Positions 7,240-17,209 of a DNA stretch of 37,714 nucleotides are shown in pieces. The stretch's first letter is position 1. Every line of letters begins with the position of its first letter. The notes beneath the pieces are model-generated. The model made no database searches. It had not been told where the DNA came from and saw only the letters and a program-made list of their open reading frames with translations. The translations under genes were made by a program, and so were the position numbers. Source of the DNA: Candidatus Gastranaerophilales bacterium (GTDB lineage Bacteria; Cyanobacteriota; Vampirovibrionia; Gastranaerophilales; Gastranaerophilaceae); contig CALUYZ010000019.1 in NCBI GenBank assembly GCA_944325175.1, positions 1-37,714 of the forward strand, given 5' to 3'.

Positions 7240-9262
7240 ACTTTCCGTAATATCAAAAATTTCAGGTTCTTATAGAGAATTTAATCCGTTTATTGAAAAA
7301 TTGGCAAAAGGGCTTGATTTCAATACATGCGAAGTTATTTTAATAATTGATGAAAAAAATAATGAAGCAATTAATTTTGTTAAAAACAATTATAAACAAA
7401 TTCAAATTCAAGAATTCAGCTATGATGAAAATATTATTAAGGCATACAATATATCGGCAAAAAAAGCTAAAAATGAAATTCTTGTATTTTTAGATTCAAA
7501 CACATTTATTCCAAAAATTTTTACAGAAAAAATATTAAGTGCGTTTAATACAAATAATAATATTGGGGTTGCTTCATCTATAGCCGGTTTTGGAGAGGAA
7601 TTTTTTATACCAAAGGCAATAGGCTTTAGCGTTGATGATATGAACAAAAGGCTTAACTGCTGCCATAAAGCAAAATATCCGACAATTCCAACTTATGACG
7701 GGAACTCGTACTGTATAAATAAAAAAACATTTGAAGAATTTGGAGCTTTTGATGAAAATTTAGCAGATGAGGACTTTGCAAAAAAAGATTTAGCTCTTAA
7801 ATTAAACAAAGCGGGCTATAAGAACATTTTAATCGATGATTTATATGTATACAAAAAACATAAGCTCGAATATTGCGATATTCAACAAAGAAGAATCAAA
7901 GAAGGCGATTTACTAACATATAGAGAAAAATGGGAAAATTTTCTTATTAATTGGTACAAAAATTATTCTCAAAAAAATCCTGTGTTAAAAATTGAGAAAA
8001 AAATGTTTCCCATAAGAAGATTATTTTTTGGAATAAGAAAATATCCGGATAAAACCCAGATAAAAATTCTTTTCTTCAAAAAAGCTTTTTCAATAAAAAC
8101 ACCGACAAACCTAAAGCAAAAATATAAAAAAGATGCAAAAATATTCGACCGAAAAAAGCCCACCATTGTTGTTATGGAAGCTAAAATTCCTGAATTTGAT
8201 AAAAATGCAGGTGACAAATCTATTTGGCATATAATAAATTCTTATCTTAAATTAAATTTTAATGTAATTTTTGCATCGGATGATTATCTTCAATTTGAGC
8301 CTTATTCATCAATTATGAGAGAAAAAGGAATTAAATTAATTAATGATTTTGGTGTTTTTAATAAAGAAATGTTTTTTGATTGGCTGAAATATAATTCTAA
8401 AAACATAGATTATTTCTTGCTTGTAAGACCGACAATTTCAATTAAATATTTAGATAAAATTAAAAAATATAAAAATATAAAAATTTTATACTACGGGCAA
8501 GACCTTCACTTTTTAAGAGAACAAAGAGATTATGAGCTTACAAAAAATATAGAAAGCTTAAAAGAAAGCAAAAAATTCAAAAAAATTGAAACAAAATTAA
8601 TTAAAAATGCAAAAATGTCTTATTTTCCATCTGTCATTGAAAAAGAAATTGCAAAATCTCTTTTGCCAAAAAGCAATGTAGAGGTTGTTCCTGTTTATAT
8701 GTATGACATTAATAAACAAACAGATATTCTGCCTTTTAGCCAAAGAAAAAATCTGCTTTTTGTAGGCGGGTTTAAGCACAAACCAAACAAAGACGGCGTT
8801 TTATGGTTTATTAATGAAGTTTTTGATGATATTAAAAAAGAAATTCCCGATATAATATTTAACATTGTAGGCTCAAACCCAACCAATGAAATTATTCAGC
8901 TGCAATCAAACAATATTAACGTTTTGGGGTTTGTTTCGGATGAAGAACTTTCAAATTTATACAAAACAACAAGGGTGGTTGTGGCACCTTTGAGGTTTGG
9001 GGCAGGCATGAAGGGCAAAATTGTTGAAGCACTTTATAATAAATGCCCGATTGTAACAACATTAATTGGCGCAGAAGGCATTAATAACTTAGATAATGCA
9101 ATTACAATAGCAGATGATGCCAAAACTTTTGCAAAAAAAGTTGTTGAATTATACTTAAATAAAGAATTAAACGAAAAAAATTCAAACAATTCATTTAAAA
9201 TAATAGAAAACCAATTTTCAGATAAAATTATGCAAGAAGTTCTTCAAAAAGGGGTTTTATAA
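7232..9262 (+). CDS. Two-domain glycosyltransferase (GT2 plus GT4)
   Basis: The protein has 676 residues and overlaps the previous stop by eight bases. Residues 1 to about 220 are GT-A/GT2-like: an N-terminal strand, ISAKKAKNEILVFLDSNTFIP with the acidic position of the nucleotide site, then SYCINKKTFEEFGAFDENLADEDF, the usual acceptor-side block. A middle linker contains KILFFKKAFSIKTP, the recurrent FGIK-like motif. Residues about 310-670 are GT-B/GT4-like: LLFVGGFKHKPNKDGVLWF, NIVGSNPTNE, VLGFVSDEELSNLY and PLRFGAGMKGKIVEAL with IVTTLIGAEGI, which hold the nucleotide-sugar contacts of the family. The product would add two sugars to one growing chain. Donors are unknown. Confidence 0.8.
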   Translation: MSKLSVISKISGSYREFNPFIEKLAKGLDFNTCEVILIIDEKNNEAINFVKNNYKQIQIQEFSYDENIIKAYNISAKKAKNEILVFLDSNTFIPKIFTEKILSAFNTNNNIGVASSIAGFGEEFFIPKAIGFSVDDMNKRLNCCHKAKYPTIPTYDGNSYCINKKTFEEFGAFDENLADEDFAKKDLALKLNKAGYKNILIDDLYVYKKHKLEYCDIQQRRIKEGDLLTYREKWENFLINWYKNYSQKNPVLKIEKKMFPIRRLFFGIRKYPDKTQIKILFFKKAFSIKTPTNLKQKYKKDAKIFDRKKPTIVVMEAKIPEFDKNAGDKSIWHIINSYLKLNFNVIFASDDYLQFEPYSSIMREKGIKLINDFGVFNKEMFFDWLKYNSKNIDYFLLVRPTISIKYLDKIKKYKNIKILYYGQDLHFLREQRDYELTKNIESLKESKKFKKIETKLIKNAKMSYFPSVIEKEIAKSLLPKSNVEVVPVYMYDINKQTDILPFSQRKNLLFVGGFKHKPNKDGVLWFINEVFDDIKKEIPDIIFNIVGSNPTNEIIQLQSNNINVLGFVSDEELSNLYKTTRVVVAPLRFGAGMKGKIVEALYNKCPIVTTLIGAEGINNLDNAITIADDAKTFAKKVVELYLNKELNEKNSNNSFKIIENQFSDKIMQEVLQKGVL

Positions 9263-10578
9263 TGAAATTATTTAATAAGTTATTTTCATATAAACAAGAA
9301 TTTAAAAATTATAAAATTCACACTATTGTAAGATGTTTTGGAATAAAATTAAGCTTTTACCAAAATTTAAAAGCTCCAAACAAGAATGATTTTATTAATT
9401 ACATACTAAACCACCAAAAAGACAGGTCTAATTTTGTTCAAATTACAAAAGAGCCTTATAAAAGAAAAGAAAATGACCCAAAACTTGTTGCGTTTTATCT
9501 TCCTCAGTTTCACAGTTTTCCCGAAAATGACAGATGGTTTGGTAGGGGTTTTTCCGAGTGGTCTAACAGCTCAAAAGCGCTTCCGCAATATATTGGGCAC
9601 TATCAACCACATTTGCCCATTGACACAGGCTTTTATAATTTAGAAACAACTGAAATAATGAAAAGGCAAATTGAACTCGCCAAAATGTATGGAATATATG
9701 GCTTTTCATTTTATTATTATTGGTTTTCCGGTCATAAAGTTATGGAAAAACCGATTGAAATGTTTTTAGCTGATAAAAGCCTTGATATGCCATTTTTTAT
9801 GTTTTGGGCAAATGAGCCTTGGACAAAACTCTGGGGCGATGGCGGGCAAAATGAAATTTTATTTGAACATGAAATAAATGATGGCGACGATGTAAAATTT
9901 ATGAATGATATTTTGCCTTATATGAAAGATGAAAGATATATAAAAATAGACAATAAGCCTTTACTTGTAATTTATAACCCTGAAAGATATGAACTTAAAA
10001 AATTAACAAATTTTATAGTTGGAATTAGGCAAATTGCAAAAGAAAACGGCTTTTCAGATTTATATATAATGATGCCAAGAAAAGCGCAAATTCCAAAAGA
10101 AAAAATGCAATCAACACTTGATAAATATAAATTGGATGCCATTATTGAATTTTTACCTCACAATATAAGTTATCAAGAATATAAGCCAAAATTTGAAAAG
10201 GTTGCCAATAAAAAGTTTCTTGGCGAAATATATGATGTAGAAGATTATGTGAAAAATAAAAAATATATATACAAAACCGATTGCAAAGTTTTTAAAGGCT
10301 TATACCCAAACTGGGATAATACCGCAAGAAAATGCTACACAGGAAGCTGGATTTTTCAATCAACGCCAAAGCTTTATAAAGCTTGGTTAAAAGATATTAT
10401 TAATTGGACAAAAGAAAATAACAATAAAGACGAACAATTTATTTTTATAAATGCTTGGAACGAATGGGCGGAAGGCGCGCATTTAGAGCCTGACCAAAAA
10501 TATGGTTATGCTTACCTTCAAGCGACAAAAGAGGTGCTAGAAGAAATAAAAGGATTGCAACATTGCAAAAATATTTAA
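9262..10578 (+). CDS. WbsX-like (GH99-related) glycan protein
   Basis: The protein has 438 residues; its start overlaps the previous stop (TAATG) behind AAAAAGGGG. After a 65-residue lead that includes RCFGIKLSFYQ, the domain shows the WbsX hallmarks: LVAFYLPQFHSFPENDRWFGRGFSEW (shown by its parts at about 72-98), YGIYGFSFYYYWFSG, FFMFWANEPWT, and near the end FINAWNEWAEGAHLEPD with YGYAYL. The family is found in O-antigen and capsule loci and is related to endo-alpha-mannosidases (GH99), so it may transfer or trim glycans. The conserved Asn-Glu-Trp sites look intact. The role here is inferred from context. Confidence 0.85.
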   Translation: MKLFNKLFSYKQEFKNYKIHTIVRCFGIKLSFYQNLKAPNKNDFINYILNHQKDRSNFVQITKEPYKRKENDPKLVAFYLPQFHSFPENDRWFGRGFSEWSNSSKALPQYIGHYQPHLPIDTGFYNLETTEIMKRQIELAKMYGIYGFSFYYYWFSGHKVMEKPIEMFLADKSLDMPFFMFWANEPWTKLWGDGGQNEILFEHEINDGDDVKFMNDILPYMKDERYIKIDNKPLLVIYNPERYELKKLTNFIVGIRQIAKENGFSDLYIMMPRKAQIPKEKMQSTLDKYKLDAIIEFLPHNISYQEYKPKFEKVANKKFLGEIYDVEDYVKNKKYIYKTDCKVFKGLYPNWDNTARKCYTGSWIFQSTPKLYKAWLKDIINWTKENNNKDEQFIFINAWNEWAEGAHLEPDQKYGYAYLQATKEVLEEIKGLQHCKNI

Positions 10579-11846
10579 CTAATAAACAAAGAGAAAAGTA
10601 TGAAGCAGCCTTAAGGGTCATTGAAAAAATTGATACTCCTGAATACGAAGTTATTGTCGATGGCATAATTGTACCGCCTAAAACGGGCGAAGATGGTTTT
10701 TTTGATTATGAAAACCACGATATTGAACAATTTGGAGTTTTGTACAGCGATAAAAGCAAATTTTCAAAATTTAATAAAAGGCCAACTCAAAGCAAGATTA
10801 TCATTCCAAAGGAAATCGATATTAAAAAAACAATAAATGAAAAGCTTGTTTTTATAGGGCTTCTTGGTGCACGAAATTTTTTTGCTTATGGAGATTATCT
10901 TATTAATGCCATTAACAAATTGTGGATTTTTATTAAAAAACCCGAGCTTTTAAATTATAAAATTTGTTTTTTTATAGATACTAATAATAAAATTCCATTT
11001 GAACTCTTAGAGTTGTTTGGCATCAATAAAGACAATCTTATTAACATAAAAGAAACTACTCAAGCAAAAGAAATTATAATTCCTCAATGTTCAATGCCTG
11101 TTTTTGAAAACAAGTGGGCAAAAGAATTTGATAAAGTGGTTGAAAAAATTAAAGAAAATGTAAAATCAAAAAATTATAAAAAAGTCTATCTTTCAAGAAG
11201 TAAACTTCCTCAATCAATGAAAACATACGGTGAAGAAAAAATTGAAAAACAATTTAAGAAAAACGGTTTTAAGATAATTTATCCTGAAAGATATTCAATT
11301 AAAGAACAAATTGCAATTTTAAAAGATTGTGAATTTTTAGCAGGCACAATAGGTTCCAATATGCATAATGCTATATTTTGCAAAAATAACATAAAAACAG
11401 CATATTTAAACAGAACCGAATTAACAAACATTGTTCAAATGACAATAGATGTTATGAAAAATTTCAATGCGAATTATATAGATGTTTATACTTATATATT
11501 TACAAGTTATCGGTATGGTCTTCCATATTTAATCGAATTTAACAGTAATTTAAAAATGTTTTTTAAGGATAATAATTTTAAATATGATAAAAATATAAAT
11601 ATCAACAAGGAACTTTTAGCTTTTATAAAAGCACTTGCTAACAATAATAATGTAAAAACAAATTGTTTCAACATATATAATAACACAGAACTTTCAATAT
11701 TAAATAACTTTAGAAAAATATTAAAAAGGCAAACTTATCAAATGCCTCTGTATAGAAAATTGCAATATGAATTTAAACTTTGGCATTATTTAAAAACAGG
11801 AAAATTTAGCAAAGCAAAGAAATATTATTCAAAATTGTATAGGTAA
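10563..11846 (+). CDS. GT61-like glycosyltransferase (DUF563)
   Basis: The protein has 427 residues and starts at TTG 10563 behind AAAAGGA, 16 bases inside the previous gene; there is no in-frame ATG near the N-terminus. The core at about 205-290 is typical of family 61: VYLSRSKLPQ, then KQFKKNGFKIIYPERYSIKEQ, then FLAGTIGSNMHNAIFC, the nucleotide-sugar side motif. The C-terminal region (about 310-427) is helical and basic and could contact membrane or acceptor. It is the last gene of the six-gene operon; 34 bases separate it from the stop of the convergent operon. The sugar specificity cannot be told. Confidence 0.75.
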   Translation: MQKYLTNKQREKYEAALRVIEKIDTPEYEVIVDGIIVPPKTGEDGFFDYENHDIEQFGVLYSDKSKFSKFNKRPTQSKIIIPKEIDIKKTINEKLVFIGLLGARNFFAYGDYLINAINKLWIFIKKPELLNYKICFFIDTNNKIPFELLELFGINKDNLINIKETTQAKEIIIPQCSMPVFENKWAKEFDKVVEKIKENVKSKNYKKVYLSRSKLPQSMKTYGEEKIEKQFKKNGFKIIYPERYSIKEQIAILKDCEFLAGTIGSNMHNAIFCKNNIKTAYLNRTELTNIVQMTIDVMKNFNANYIDVYTYIFTSYRYGLPYLIEFNSNLKMFFKDNNFKYDKNININKELLAFIKALANNNNVKTNCFNIYNNTELSILNNFRKILKRQTYQMPLYRKLQYEFKLWHYLKTGKFSKAKKYYSKLYR

Positions 11847-11880
11847 TATTGTATGTATTAATTAATACAAAACTACTTGA

Positions 11881-13404
11881 CTAAACAATTAACGATTTAC
11901 TTATATACAAATCAAAATAACAATTTGCTTTCCTTTTGTTTTTTAAAACGTATTTGTAAAGCAAGAATTTACATAAATAGAATATAGTACTTTGGTTGAA
12001 TTTTTTATTGAAATTATTGTTTTTGTTTTTATTAAACATGTTTAAAGAAAGAACGTAATCATCTATTATAACCTTTTCAGGCTCTTGGTTTCTTTTTGTT
12101 GAATGTTTGCAAGGTATAATTTCTTCAAGCTTTTTTAGCCTTTCTTGCCAAAGTTTAGCGTCATTTTCTTTTATGTAATTATTTTTTAAATCTGAAACGT
12201 ATTCATTTGCAATATTTGAATTGTTTAAAATTAAAATTGCTTTTTGGGTAAGTTCATCTTCATTTTTTGCGGTAGATTTTGATTTTAGAATATAATCCAG
12301 CTGACCAATTTCACTATCTAAGGAAAGAATTGGTTTTGCTAATGAAATAGCATCCATAACAACTGTTCCGCCACTCATTGGCCAAGAATCAAGAATTAAA
12401 TCTGATGATTTAAGATAATTAAAATATTCTTCACCATAGCTAACAGTTCCAAGCGGGATTATTCTACCTTCCAATTTTTCATTTGCAATTTTCCACATTT
12501 CATCATTTAAAGAAGGTCCTATTGCATATAAAATTGCATCTTTTTCTTTTTCTAAAATTTTTGTTGCATAATCAATAAAGCTTTTATTTTTAAATGGCGT
12601 ATATTTAAAATTTGAGCCTATCGTTAAAATTATTTTTTTATCCAAAGGAAGATTTAATTTTTTTCTTGCCTCATTTTTATCATAAGTTTCAATATATTTT
12701 GCTTCAGTTTCAGGGGGAATACCAAGAAAATAGGGGTTTTTAATATTTCTTCTTGTTTTTGTTATTGTTTTTATCTCTCTTAAATCTAAGGTAACATCAG
12801 AAATGCTTTTTCCTATCCAAAAAAGGTGGTCTGCATGGTTAAAAAATAAAACGGGGCGCTTAAATTCTTCACTTCCAAAAGCAACAAGTGCCGTTGGGTC
12901 ATCCATATGAATATGCAAAACAATGTATTCAAATTTGTTTGCAAGCTCTCTTAATTTTATGGCTTTTTGAAAAATATCTTCATCATGGCTAAAAACATAA
13001 AGTTCGCCATTTTTGTTTTTTATATTATCTTTTAATTTTTGAGGAATTTCACCTTCTTGACACAACAAAACAACAGAATGTTTTTGATAATCAGGCGCTA
13101 AATTAATCCATTTTTCAACCACCCTTGTATGACCGCCAACCTTACAAGAAAGTGTCATAACATGTAAAATATTGTTTTTTTCAAATTCGCTAAATTTTGC
13201 CTTATTATCAATAGTTTTTGCCAATTCGCAATAAAAATTTTCCAAAACATTTGATTCAAAATAGCCCACATTGCTATAAGATGCAAAAGTTAAAATCTTT
13301 TGTGCAAGAATTAAGTTTTCATCTAAATTTTTATTTTTAGATAAAAATTTTAAAAGCTTTTCAAATTTTGATTTATTTTTCTTTATTTCAATTAAATCAG
13401 CCAT
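11881..13404 (-). CDS. GT-B glycosyltransferase, last gene of the minus operon
   Basis: The protein has 507 residues from ATG 13404, which overlaps the preceding stop by eight bases; a longer frame to 13458 would run deep into that gene. An N-terminal helical stretch of about 85 residues is followed by a GT-B pair of domains: NILHVMTLSCKVGGHTRVVEKW (acceptor domain, in parts) and, after ILTIGSNFKYTPFKNKSF, the donor domain with SSDLILDSWPMSGGTVVMDAISLAKPILSL. The last block resembles the LDTxPxxGGTTT segment of OGT/SPY-type enzymes (GT41) as well as GT4. The C-terminal 60 residues are basic. It probably transfers one sugar of the same surface glycan. Confidence 0.7.
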   Translation of the reverse strand: MADLIEIKKNKSKFEKLLKFLSKNKNLDENLILAQKILTFASYSNVGYFESNVLENFYCELAKTIDNKAKFSEFEKNNILHVMTLSCKVGGHTRVVEKWINLAPDYQKHSVVLLCQEGEIPQKLKDNIKNKNGELYVFSHDEDIFQKAIKLRELANKFEYIVLHIHMDDPTALVAFGSEEFKRPVLFFNHADHLFWIGKSISDVTLDLREIKTITKTRRNIKNPYFLGIPPETEAKYIETYDKNEARKKLNLPLDKKIILTIGSNFKYTPFKNKSFIDYATKILEKEKDAILYAIGPSLNDEMWKIANEKLEGRIIPLGTVSYGEEYFNYLKSSDLILDSWPMSGGTVVMDAISLAKPILSLDSEIGQLDYILKSKSTAKNEDELTQKAILILNNSNIANEYVSDLKNNYIKENDAKLWQERLKKLEEIIPCKHSTKRNQEPEKVIIDDYVLSLNMFNKNKNNNFNKKFNQSTIFYLCKFLLYKYVLKNKRKANCYFDLYISKSLIV

Positions 13405-14203
13405 AATTAAAAATCCTGTTTTTAATTTTTTCTCTAATTGTGCGACGTTTTTTACCATCTCTTATAAAAATTGCAATAGGAAGCTTTACAAAGCAGTTAA
13501 ACATAGCATTAATTAAAAAATTACTTCTATGCTGTTTCAATTTTAATTTAGAAAAAACTTTGTCATTTAAAGCAATATTCCCAATCCATTCAAGAGAAGG
13601 GTTAGCAATATCGTATGTCATAGTATCGTATTTTAACCTTGTTATATTGTCAGATATTTTAACCTCTGTGACATTTTCGCTATTGTTAACATCAATACAA
13701 TTTTCAAGCACCAACAAATATATTTTGCTTTTTTGAAATTTTTTTTCAAATTGTTTTTGATATGCCAATAATTCATCATCTGTGGCGCATATAGACCTCA
13801 TAAGCCAAACAAAAAGAACTTTTTTAGACTTTTTAATTCTTTCATACAATCTTTTAATTCGCCTTTGATATTTTTCAAAAACCACATCATACATTTCAGA
13901 AAATTCTACATCTGAATAAAAATCATGGTAAAAATAAAAACCGGTTTTTAAATTCTCATAATAATTACATTTATTATCTGTTATAACCCCTGTTGGCTTA
14001 TCTATCATTTTTAAATCTTCTTTATTAAGAAAATCTTTAAAATCAGTCAAAAGAAGCATTATTCTCGTTTTAAAATCAGCTTTTGTAAGCCAATCAAAAG
14101 GGTAAGATGCATTTTGTAAATTAAATTTTCTCAAATAAGAACTACAGGCACAATCTTCCCCAAGACTAACAATTAAATCAAACTTTTCTTTAGTTATATT
14201 CAT
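13397..14203 (-). CDS. DUF1796 putative papain-like cysteine peptidase
   Basis: The protein has 268 residues; it starts inside the end of the aminotransferase gene behind GAGGTTG. The opening [31 protein letters not shown] (given here by its parts SLGEDC, LRKFNL and SYPFDWL) is the signature of DUF1796. Cys18 would be the nucleophile of the predicted papain-like fold, and a His (about 93, YFYHDF) and Asp may complete the site. Members often sit in polysaccharide clusters, where substrates are unknown. The C-terminal 40 residues are hydrophobic then strongly basic. Whether it is a peptidase, a transferase with this fold, or inactive cannot be decided from sequence. Confidence 0.75.
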   Translation of the reverse strand: MNITKEKFDLIVSLGEDCACSSYLRKFNLQNASYPFDWLTKADFKTRIMLLLTDFKDFLNKEDLKMIDKPTGVITDNKCNYYENLKTGFYFYHDFYSDVEFSEMYDVVFEKYQRRIKRLYERIKKSKKVLFVWLMRSICATDDELLAYQKQFEKKFQKSKIYLLVLENCIDVNNSENVTEVKISDNITRLKYDTMTYDIANPSLEWIGNIALNDKVFSKLKLKQHRSNFLINAMFNCFVKLPIAIFIRDGKKRRTIREKIKNRIFNYG

Positions 14204-15278
14204 TCACAACCTCAACAATTTTTTCAACTTCGCTATCTTCTAAAACAGGCGACATGGGAAGTGAAATTATTTCATTGTGAATTTTTTCTGTTACAGGCAA
14301 GTTGAAATTCTGCCATTCTTTGTATGCTCCTTGTTTATGAGGGGGAGTTGGATAGTGGATATTTGTTTGAATGTTGTTTTCTTCTAAATAGTTTTGAAAT
14401 TTACATCTATCTTGCACTCTGACTGCAAAAATGTGCCAAACATGGGCAAGTTCATCATAAGTTTTGGGTAAAACTATGGCAGGGTTTTTGATATTTTCTC
14501 TAAAATATTTTGAAATTTCTCTGCGTCTATTGTTATCTTTTTCTAAATATTTTAATTTAACATCTAAAATTGCAGCTTGAATTTCATCCAGCCTTGAATT
14601 TATGCCTTTAAAAATATGGTGATATTTATAATCTGAACCGTAATTTGCAATGGCTCTGATTTTTTTAGCCAATTCATCATCATTTGTGGTAATGCACCCG
14701 CCATCGCCTAATGCGCCTAAATTTTTGCCGGGGTAAAAACTAAAACCTGAGGCATCCCCTAAAGAACCGCATTTAACTCCATTATAAATGCTTCCATGGG
14801 CTTGGGCTGAATCTTCTATAATTTTTAAGTTATGGCGTTTTGCAATTTCTTTTATTTTTTGCATCCGAACAGCTTGCCCATAAAGGTGAACCACCATAAT
14901 AGCTTTTGTTTTATCGGTTATTTTTTCTTCTATTAAATCGGGGTTAATGTTGTATGTTTCAATATCAGGTTCCACTAAAATAGGTGTACAGCCATTTTCA
15001 GAAATTGCAAGAATTGATGCAATGTATGTGTTAGCAGGAACTATAATTTCATCACCCTGTTTAAAGCCAAACCCCCTTATTATAAGGTTTAGAGCATCCA
15101 GCCCATTAGCACAACCTATACAATGTTTAGCACCAATAAACTTTGCAAAATTTTCTTCAAAAATCTTACATTCGTTTCCTAAAATATACCAGCCTGAATC
15201 AAGAACGTTTTTTATCCTTGAATCAATTTCATTTCTATATCTTTCGTTTATTTTTTTTAAATCTAAAAATTTAATCAT
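14190..15278 (-). CDS. DegT/FdtB-like PLP sugar aminotransferase
   Basis: The protein has 362 residues of the DegT/DnrJ/EryC1/StrS family, which adds an amino group from glutamate to keto-sugar nucleotides. The PLP lysine is Lys185 in [15 protein letters not shown], the pyridine-binding Asp is D156 in [10 protein letters not shown], and GCANGLDAL (55-63) binds the phosphate. The closest remembered relatives are FdtB/QdtB, the 3-transaminases of dTDP-3-amino-3,6-dideoxyhexoses, and the ketoisomerase that makes their substrate is in the same operon (19546-19950). The stop of the preceding glycosyltransferase gene lies two bases upstream of this ATG. The family is certain; the 3-amino assignment is a strong inference from context. 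Confidence 0.85.
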   Translation of the reverse strand: MIKFLDLKKINERYRNEIDSRIKNVLDSGWYILGNECKIFEENFAKFIGAKHCIGCANGLDALNLIIRGFGFKQGDEIIVPANTYIASILAISENGCTPILVEPDIETYNINPDLIEEKITDKTKAIMVVHLYGQAVRMQKIKEIAKRHNLKIIEDSAQAHGSIYNGVKCGSLGDASGFSFYPGKNLGALGDGGCITTNDDELAKKIRAIANYGSDYKYHHIFKGINSRLDEIQAAILDVKLKYLEKDNNRRREISKYFRENIKNPAIVLPKTYDELAHVWHIFAVRVQDRCKFQNYLEENNIQTNIHYPTPPHKQGAYKEWQNFNLPVTEKIHNEIISLPMSPVLEDSEVEKIVEVVNEYN

Positions 15279-15280
15279 GG

Positions 15281-16654
15281 TTAATTGCCTCTGTATTTAT
15301 TGATTGAATGATAAATTTTTTCCTTAATTTTTTTGGAATATAAAAATTCAAAAACGGGCAAATTCATTAGAACCAAACTAATGCCGTTAATTATATTCTT
15401 AATTTTTCCTTTTAAATTGAACTTGTATTTTTCTTTTACTTTTTCTTCTTCTTTGGTGAAATTTTTATCTGCTTGAACAATTTCAAAACCGTTATTTTCG
15501 GAATTTTCTTCATTAATTAATTTTACACCAATCAAACTTTCAATTTTTTCAAAGTTATCTTTCCATCTGCCAAATTTTTCAATGTATTCATTTGATGCTG
15601 CAACAATATCTTTTCTTAAATTTTCTTCTTTTAAATATTTTATACACAGTTCACGAGCTTCATAGGGAGATTCATACATTGGAATTTTTACGATGCCTTT
15701 GGTGAATTCATTTAATAAGTCACTTCTTGAGCTTATCAACATTCCGTTTGTTGCCATAATGTCGTAAATTCTCCAAGGAAAAGCGTATCCCCTTGTTTGA
15801 GGATGAGAAATGCTTAGGCAAATTTTAGACTCATTATAGACATCTTGATTGTGCTTAATTGAAAATTTTGGCGTTTCATCAAATGCGGACATAAGAGCAA
15901 TGTTATTGTCTTCGCCTGCTTTCCAATTCATTCCGTACAATTTAAGCCCTAAATCAAGGATTGAAGATAAAACATAGCTTCTATAATCAAAAATATATGC
16001 AATGTCAAAATCATTATATTCAAAACCTGAACAATATTTTTGCATTAATTCTTCATAGTTAAAATTTTTGGTTTGCCAAAATTCCATAAGCATTTTGTAT
16101 ACGTTCAAACCATTATTATTAATCAAATTTTTAACGTTTGGGGAAAGCGAGCCAATAAATTTTGTACCAATAAAAGATATATTTTTATCTTGCAATTTAT
16201 TTTCATTTTTTAGAGAGGTTGCTATATGAATTGTACAAACTTTATCTTTAGGAAAACCAAGCTGTGAGTAGGAATTTTCCCAATCTTTTGATTGGGTTAT
16301 CATATAGTATCTATCTATATATTGTTTTATACATTTTTTTGATGAAAATAAATAAGAAGCATCGGCATCAAAAAGCAAAACCGGACAATTTGTATTTTCT
16401 AACAGTCCGCCAAAAACTTGATTGTTAAATGCAACAATCAAATCAGGGTTAAAATTTTTAATTTTTTCAACAAGATATTCTTCGTTATGAACAATCGGCT
16501 GAAAATAATCATCGGAAAATTGACCTTTATTAAGCAATAAAACCTTATTACCATATTTTTCAAGCTCTTTTGCAAAAGATTCATAATAACAGACAACATT
16601 ATTATAATCATTGCCTATTTTTGGTTGCCAGAATGTAGTTAAAATTTTTGCCAT
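15281..16654 (-). CDS. CgeB-like glycosyltransferase (family 1)
   Basis: The protein has 457 residues; ATG 16654 has AAGGAAAA in front. The N-terminal Rossmann half runs from [18 protein letters not shown] to [15 protein letters not shown]. The C-terminal half carries [45 protein letters not shown] (seen in parts), the pattern of CgeB/Glyco_trans_1_2 proteins, with a Glu-rich end of the domain ([16 protein letters not shown]). A 75-residue charged, then hydrophobic C-terminal tail ([22 protein letters not shown]) may attach it to the membrane. It lies between the GNAT gene (52 bases) and the aminotransferase, as part of the amino-sugar operon. The donor is unknown. Confidence 0.75.
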   Translation of the reverse strand: MAKILTTFWQPKIGNDYNNVVCYYESFAKELEKYGNKVLLLNKGQFSDDYFQPIVHNEEYLVEKIKNFNPDLIVAFNNQVFGGLLENTNCPVLLFDADASYLFSSKKCIKQYIDRYYMITQSKDWENSYSQLGFPKDKVCTIHIATSLKNENKLQDKNISFIGTKFIGSLSPNVKNLINNNGLNVYKMLMEFWQTKNFNYEELMQKYCSGFEYNDFDIAYIFDYRSYVLSSILDLGLKLYGMNWKAGEDNNIALMSAFDETPKFSIKHNQDVYNESKICLSISHPQTRGYAFPWRIYDIMATNGMLISSRSDLLNEFTKGIVKIPMYESPYEARELCIKYLKEENLRKDIVAASNEYIEKFGRWKDNFEKIESLIGVKLINEENSENNGFEIVQADKNFTKEEEKVKEKYKFNLKGKIKNIINGISLVLMNLPVFEFLYSKKIKEKIYHSINKYRGN

Positions 16655-16705
16655 TTATTTTCCTTATCAGTTATTGAGTACTATTGTTTTTGAATTAATT
16701 CCTAT

Positions 16706-17209
16706 TTACAAAAACTTGCTTATATTATTTAAGTAATCTTCTTTTGTACATTCAAAAAAATAATCAATATCGGTTTCTCCGACAATTTTTGCCCCCATTA
16801 ATTTATGGTATCTTATAACTTTTTTATTTTCTTTTCTAACATCAAAATGAAATTTTTCAAACCCTGTTTGTTCAAATGCAAATTTTTTACACAAATATTC
16901 GCCTTCCATCATCTCAAAAGGATTGCAATTATCTTTCATTAGCCAACTGCCGATGCAAAAACTGTCTTCTTTTAAATCGTAAATTCTATATGTTCCGATT
17001 GGTTCGTTTGTTTTTGATTCAATTATAAAATACCATTCATTATCAGACATTTTATATTTTTTTATATAATCAATTTGTTTTTGTAAATTATATTCTGTTT
17101 TATGCAAATATTTAGATTTTTTTGAATCGCACCTCAATGACAAAATGAATTCTGCATCAGCTACATCTACTTCTCTAATATTTACAAATTTTCCTTTTAT
17201 ATCAATCAT
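16706..17209 (-). CDS. GNAT acyltransferase, candidate sugar N-acyltransferase
   Basis: The protein has 167 residues; start and previous stop overlap as TAATG. It is a RimJ/RimL-like GNAT: IREVDVADAEFILSLRCD opens the fold, EWYFIIESKTNEPIGTYRIYD is the central sheet, and FEKFHFDVRKENKKVIRYHKLMGA carries the acceptor-side segment seen in sugar-nucleotide acetyltransferases such as WecD and PseH. It directly follows the AMP-ligase and ACP genes, so it may transfer an ACP- or CoA-bound acyl group to the 3-amino sugar made by the FdtA- and FdtB-like enzymes. A paralogue with the same SLRCDS and EWYFIIESK blocks is at 21138-21668. The fold is sure; acyl donor and acceptor are inferred. Confidence 0.75.
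   Translation of the reverse strand: MIDIKGKFVNIREVDVADAEFILSLRCDSKKSKYLHKTEYNLQKQIDYIKKYKMSDNEWYFIIESKTNEPIGTYRIYDLKEDSFCIGSWLMKDNCNPFEMMEGEYLCKKFAFEQTGFEKFHFDVRKENKKVIRYHKLMGAKIVGETDIDYFFECTKEDYLNNISKFL

Noticed and set aside
11854..11869. Perfect palindrome TGTATTAATTAATACA between the convergent operons
   Set aside because: All weak pairs but two, and no T-run on either strand; not convincing as a terminator, although it might serve as a weak bidirectional one.
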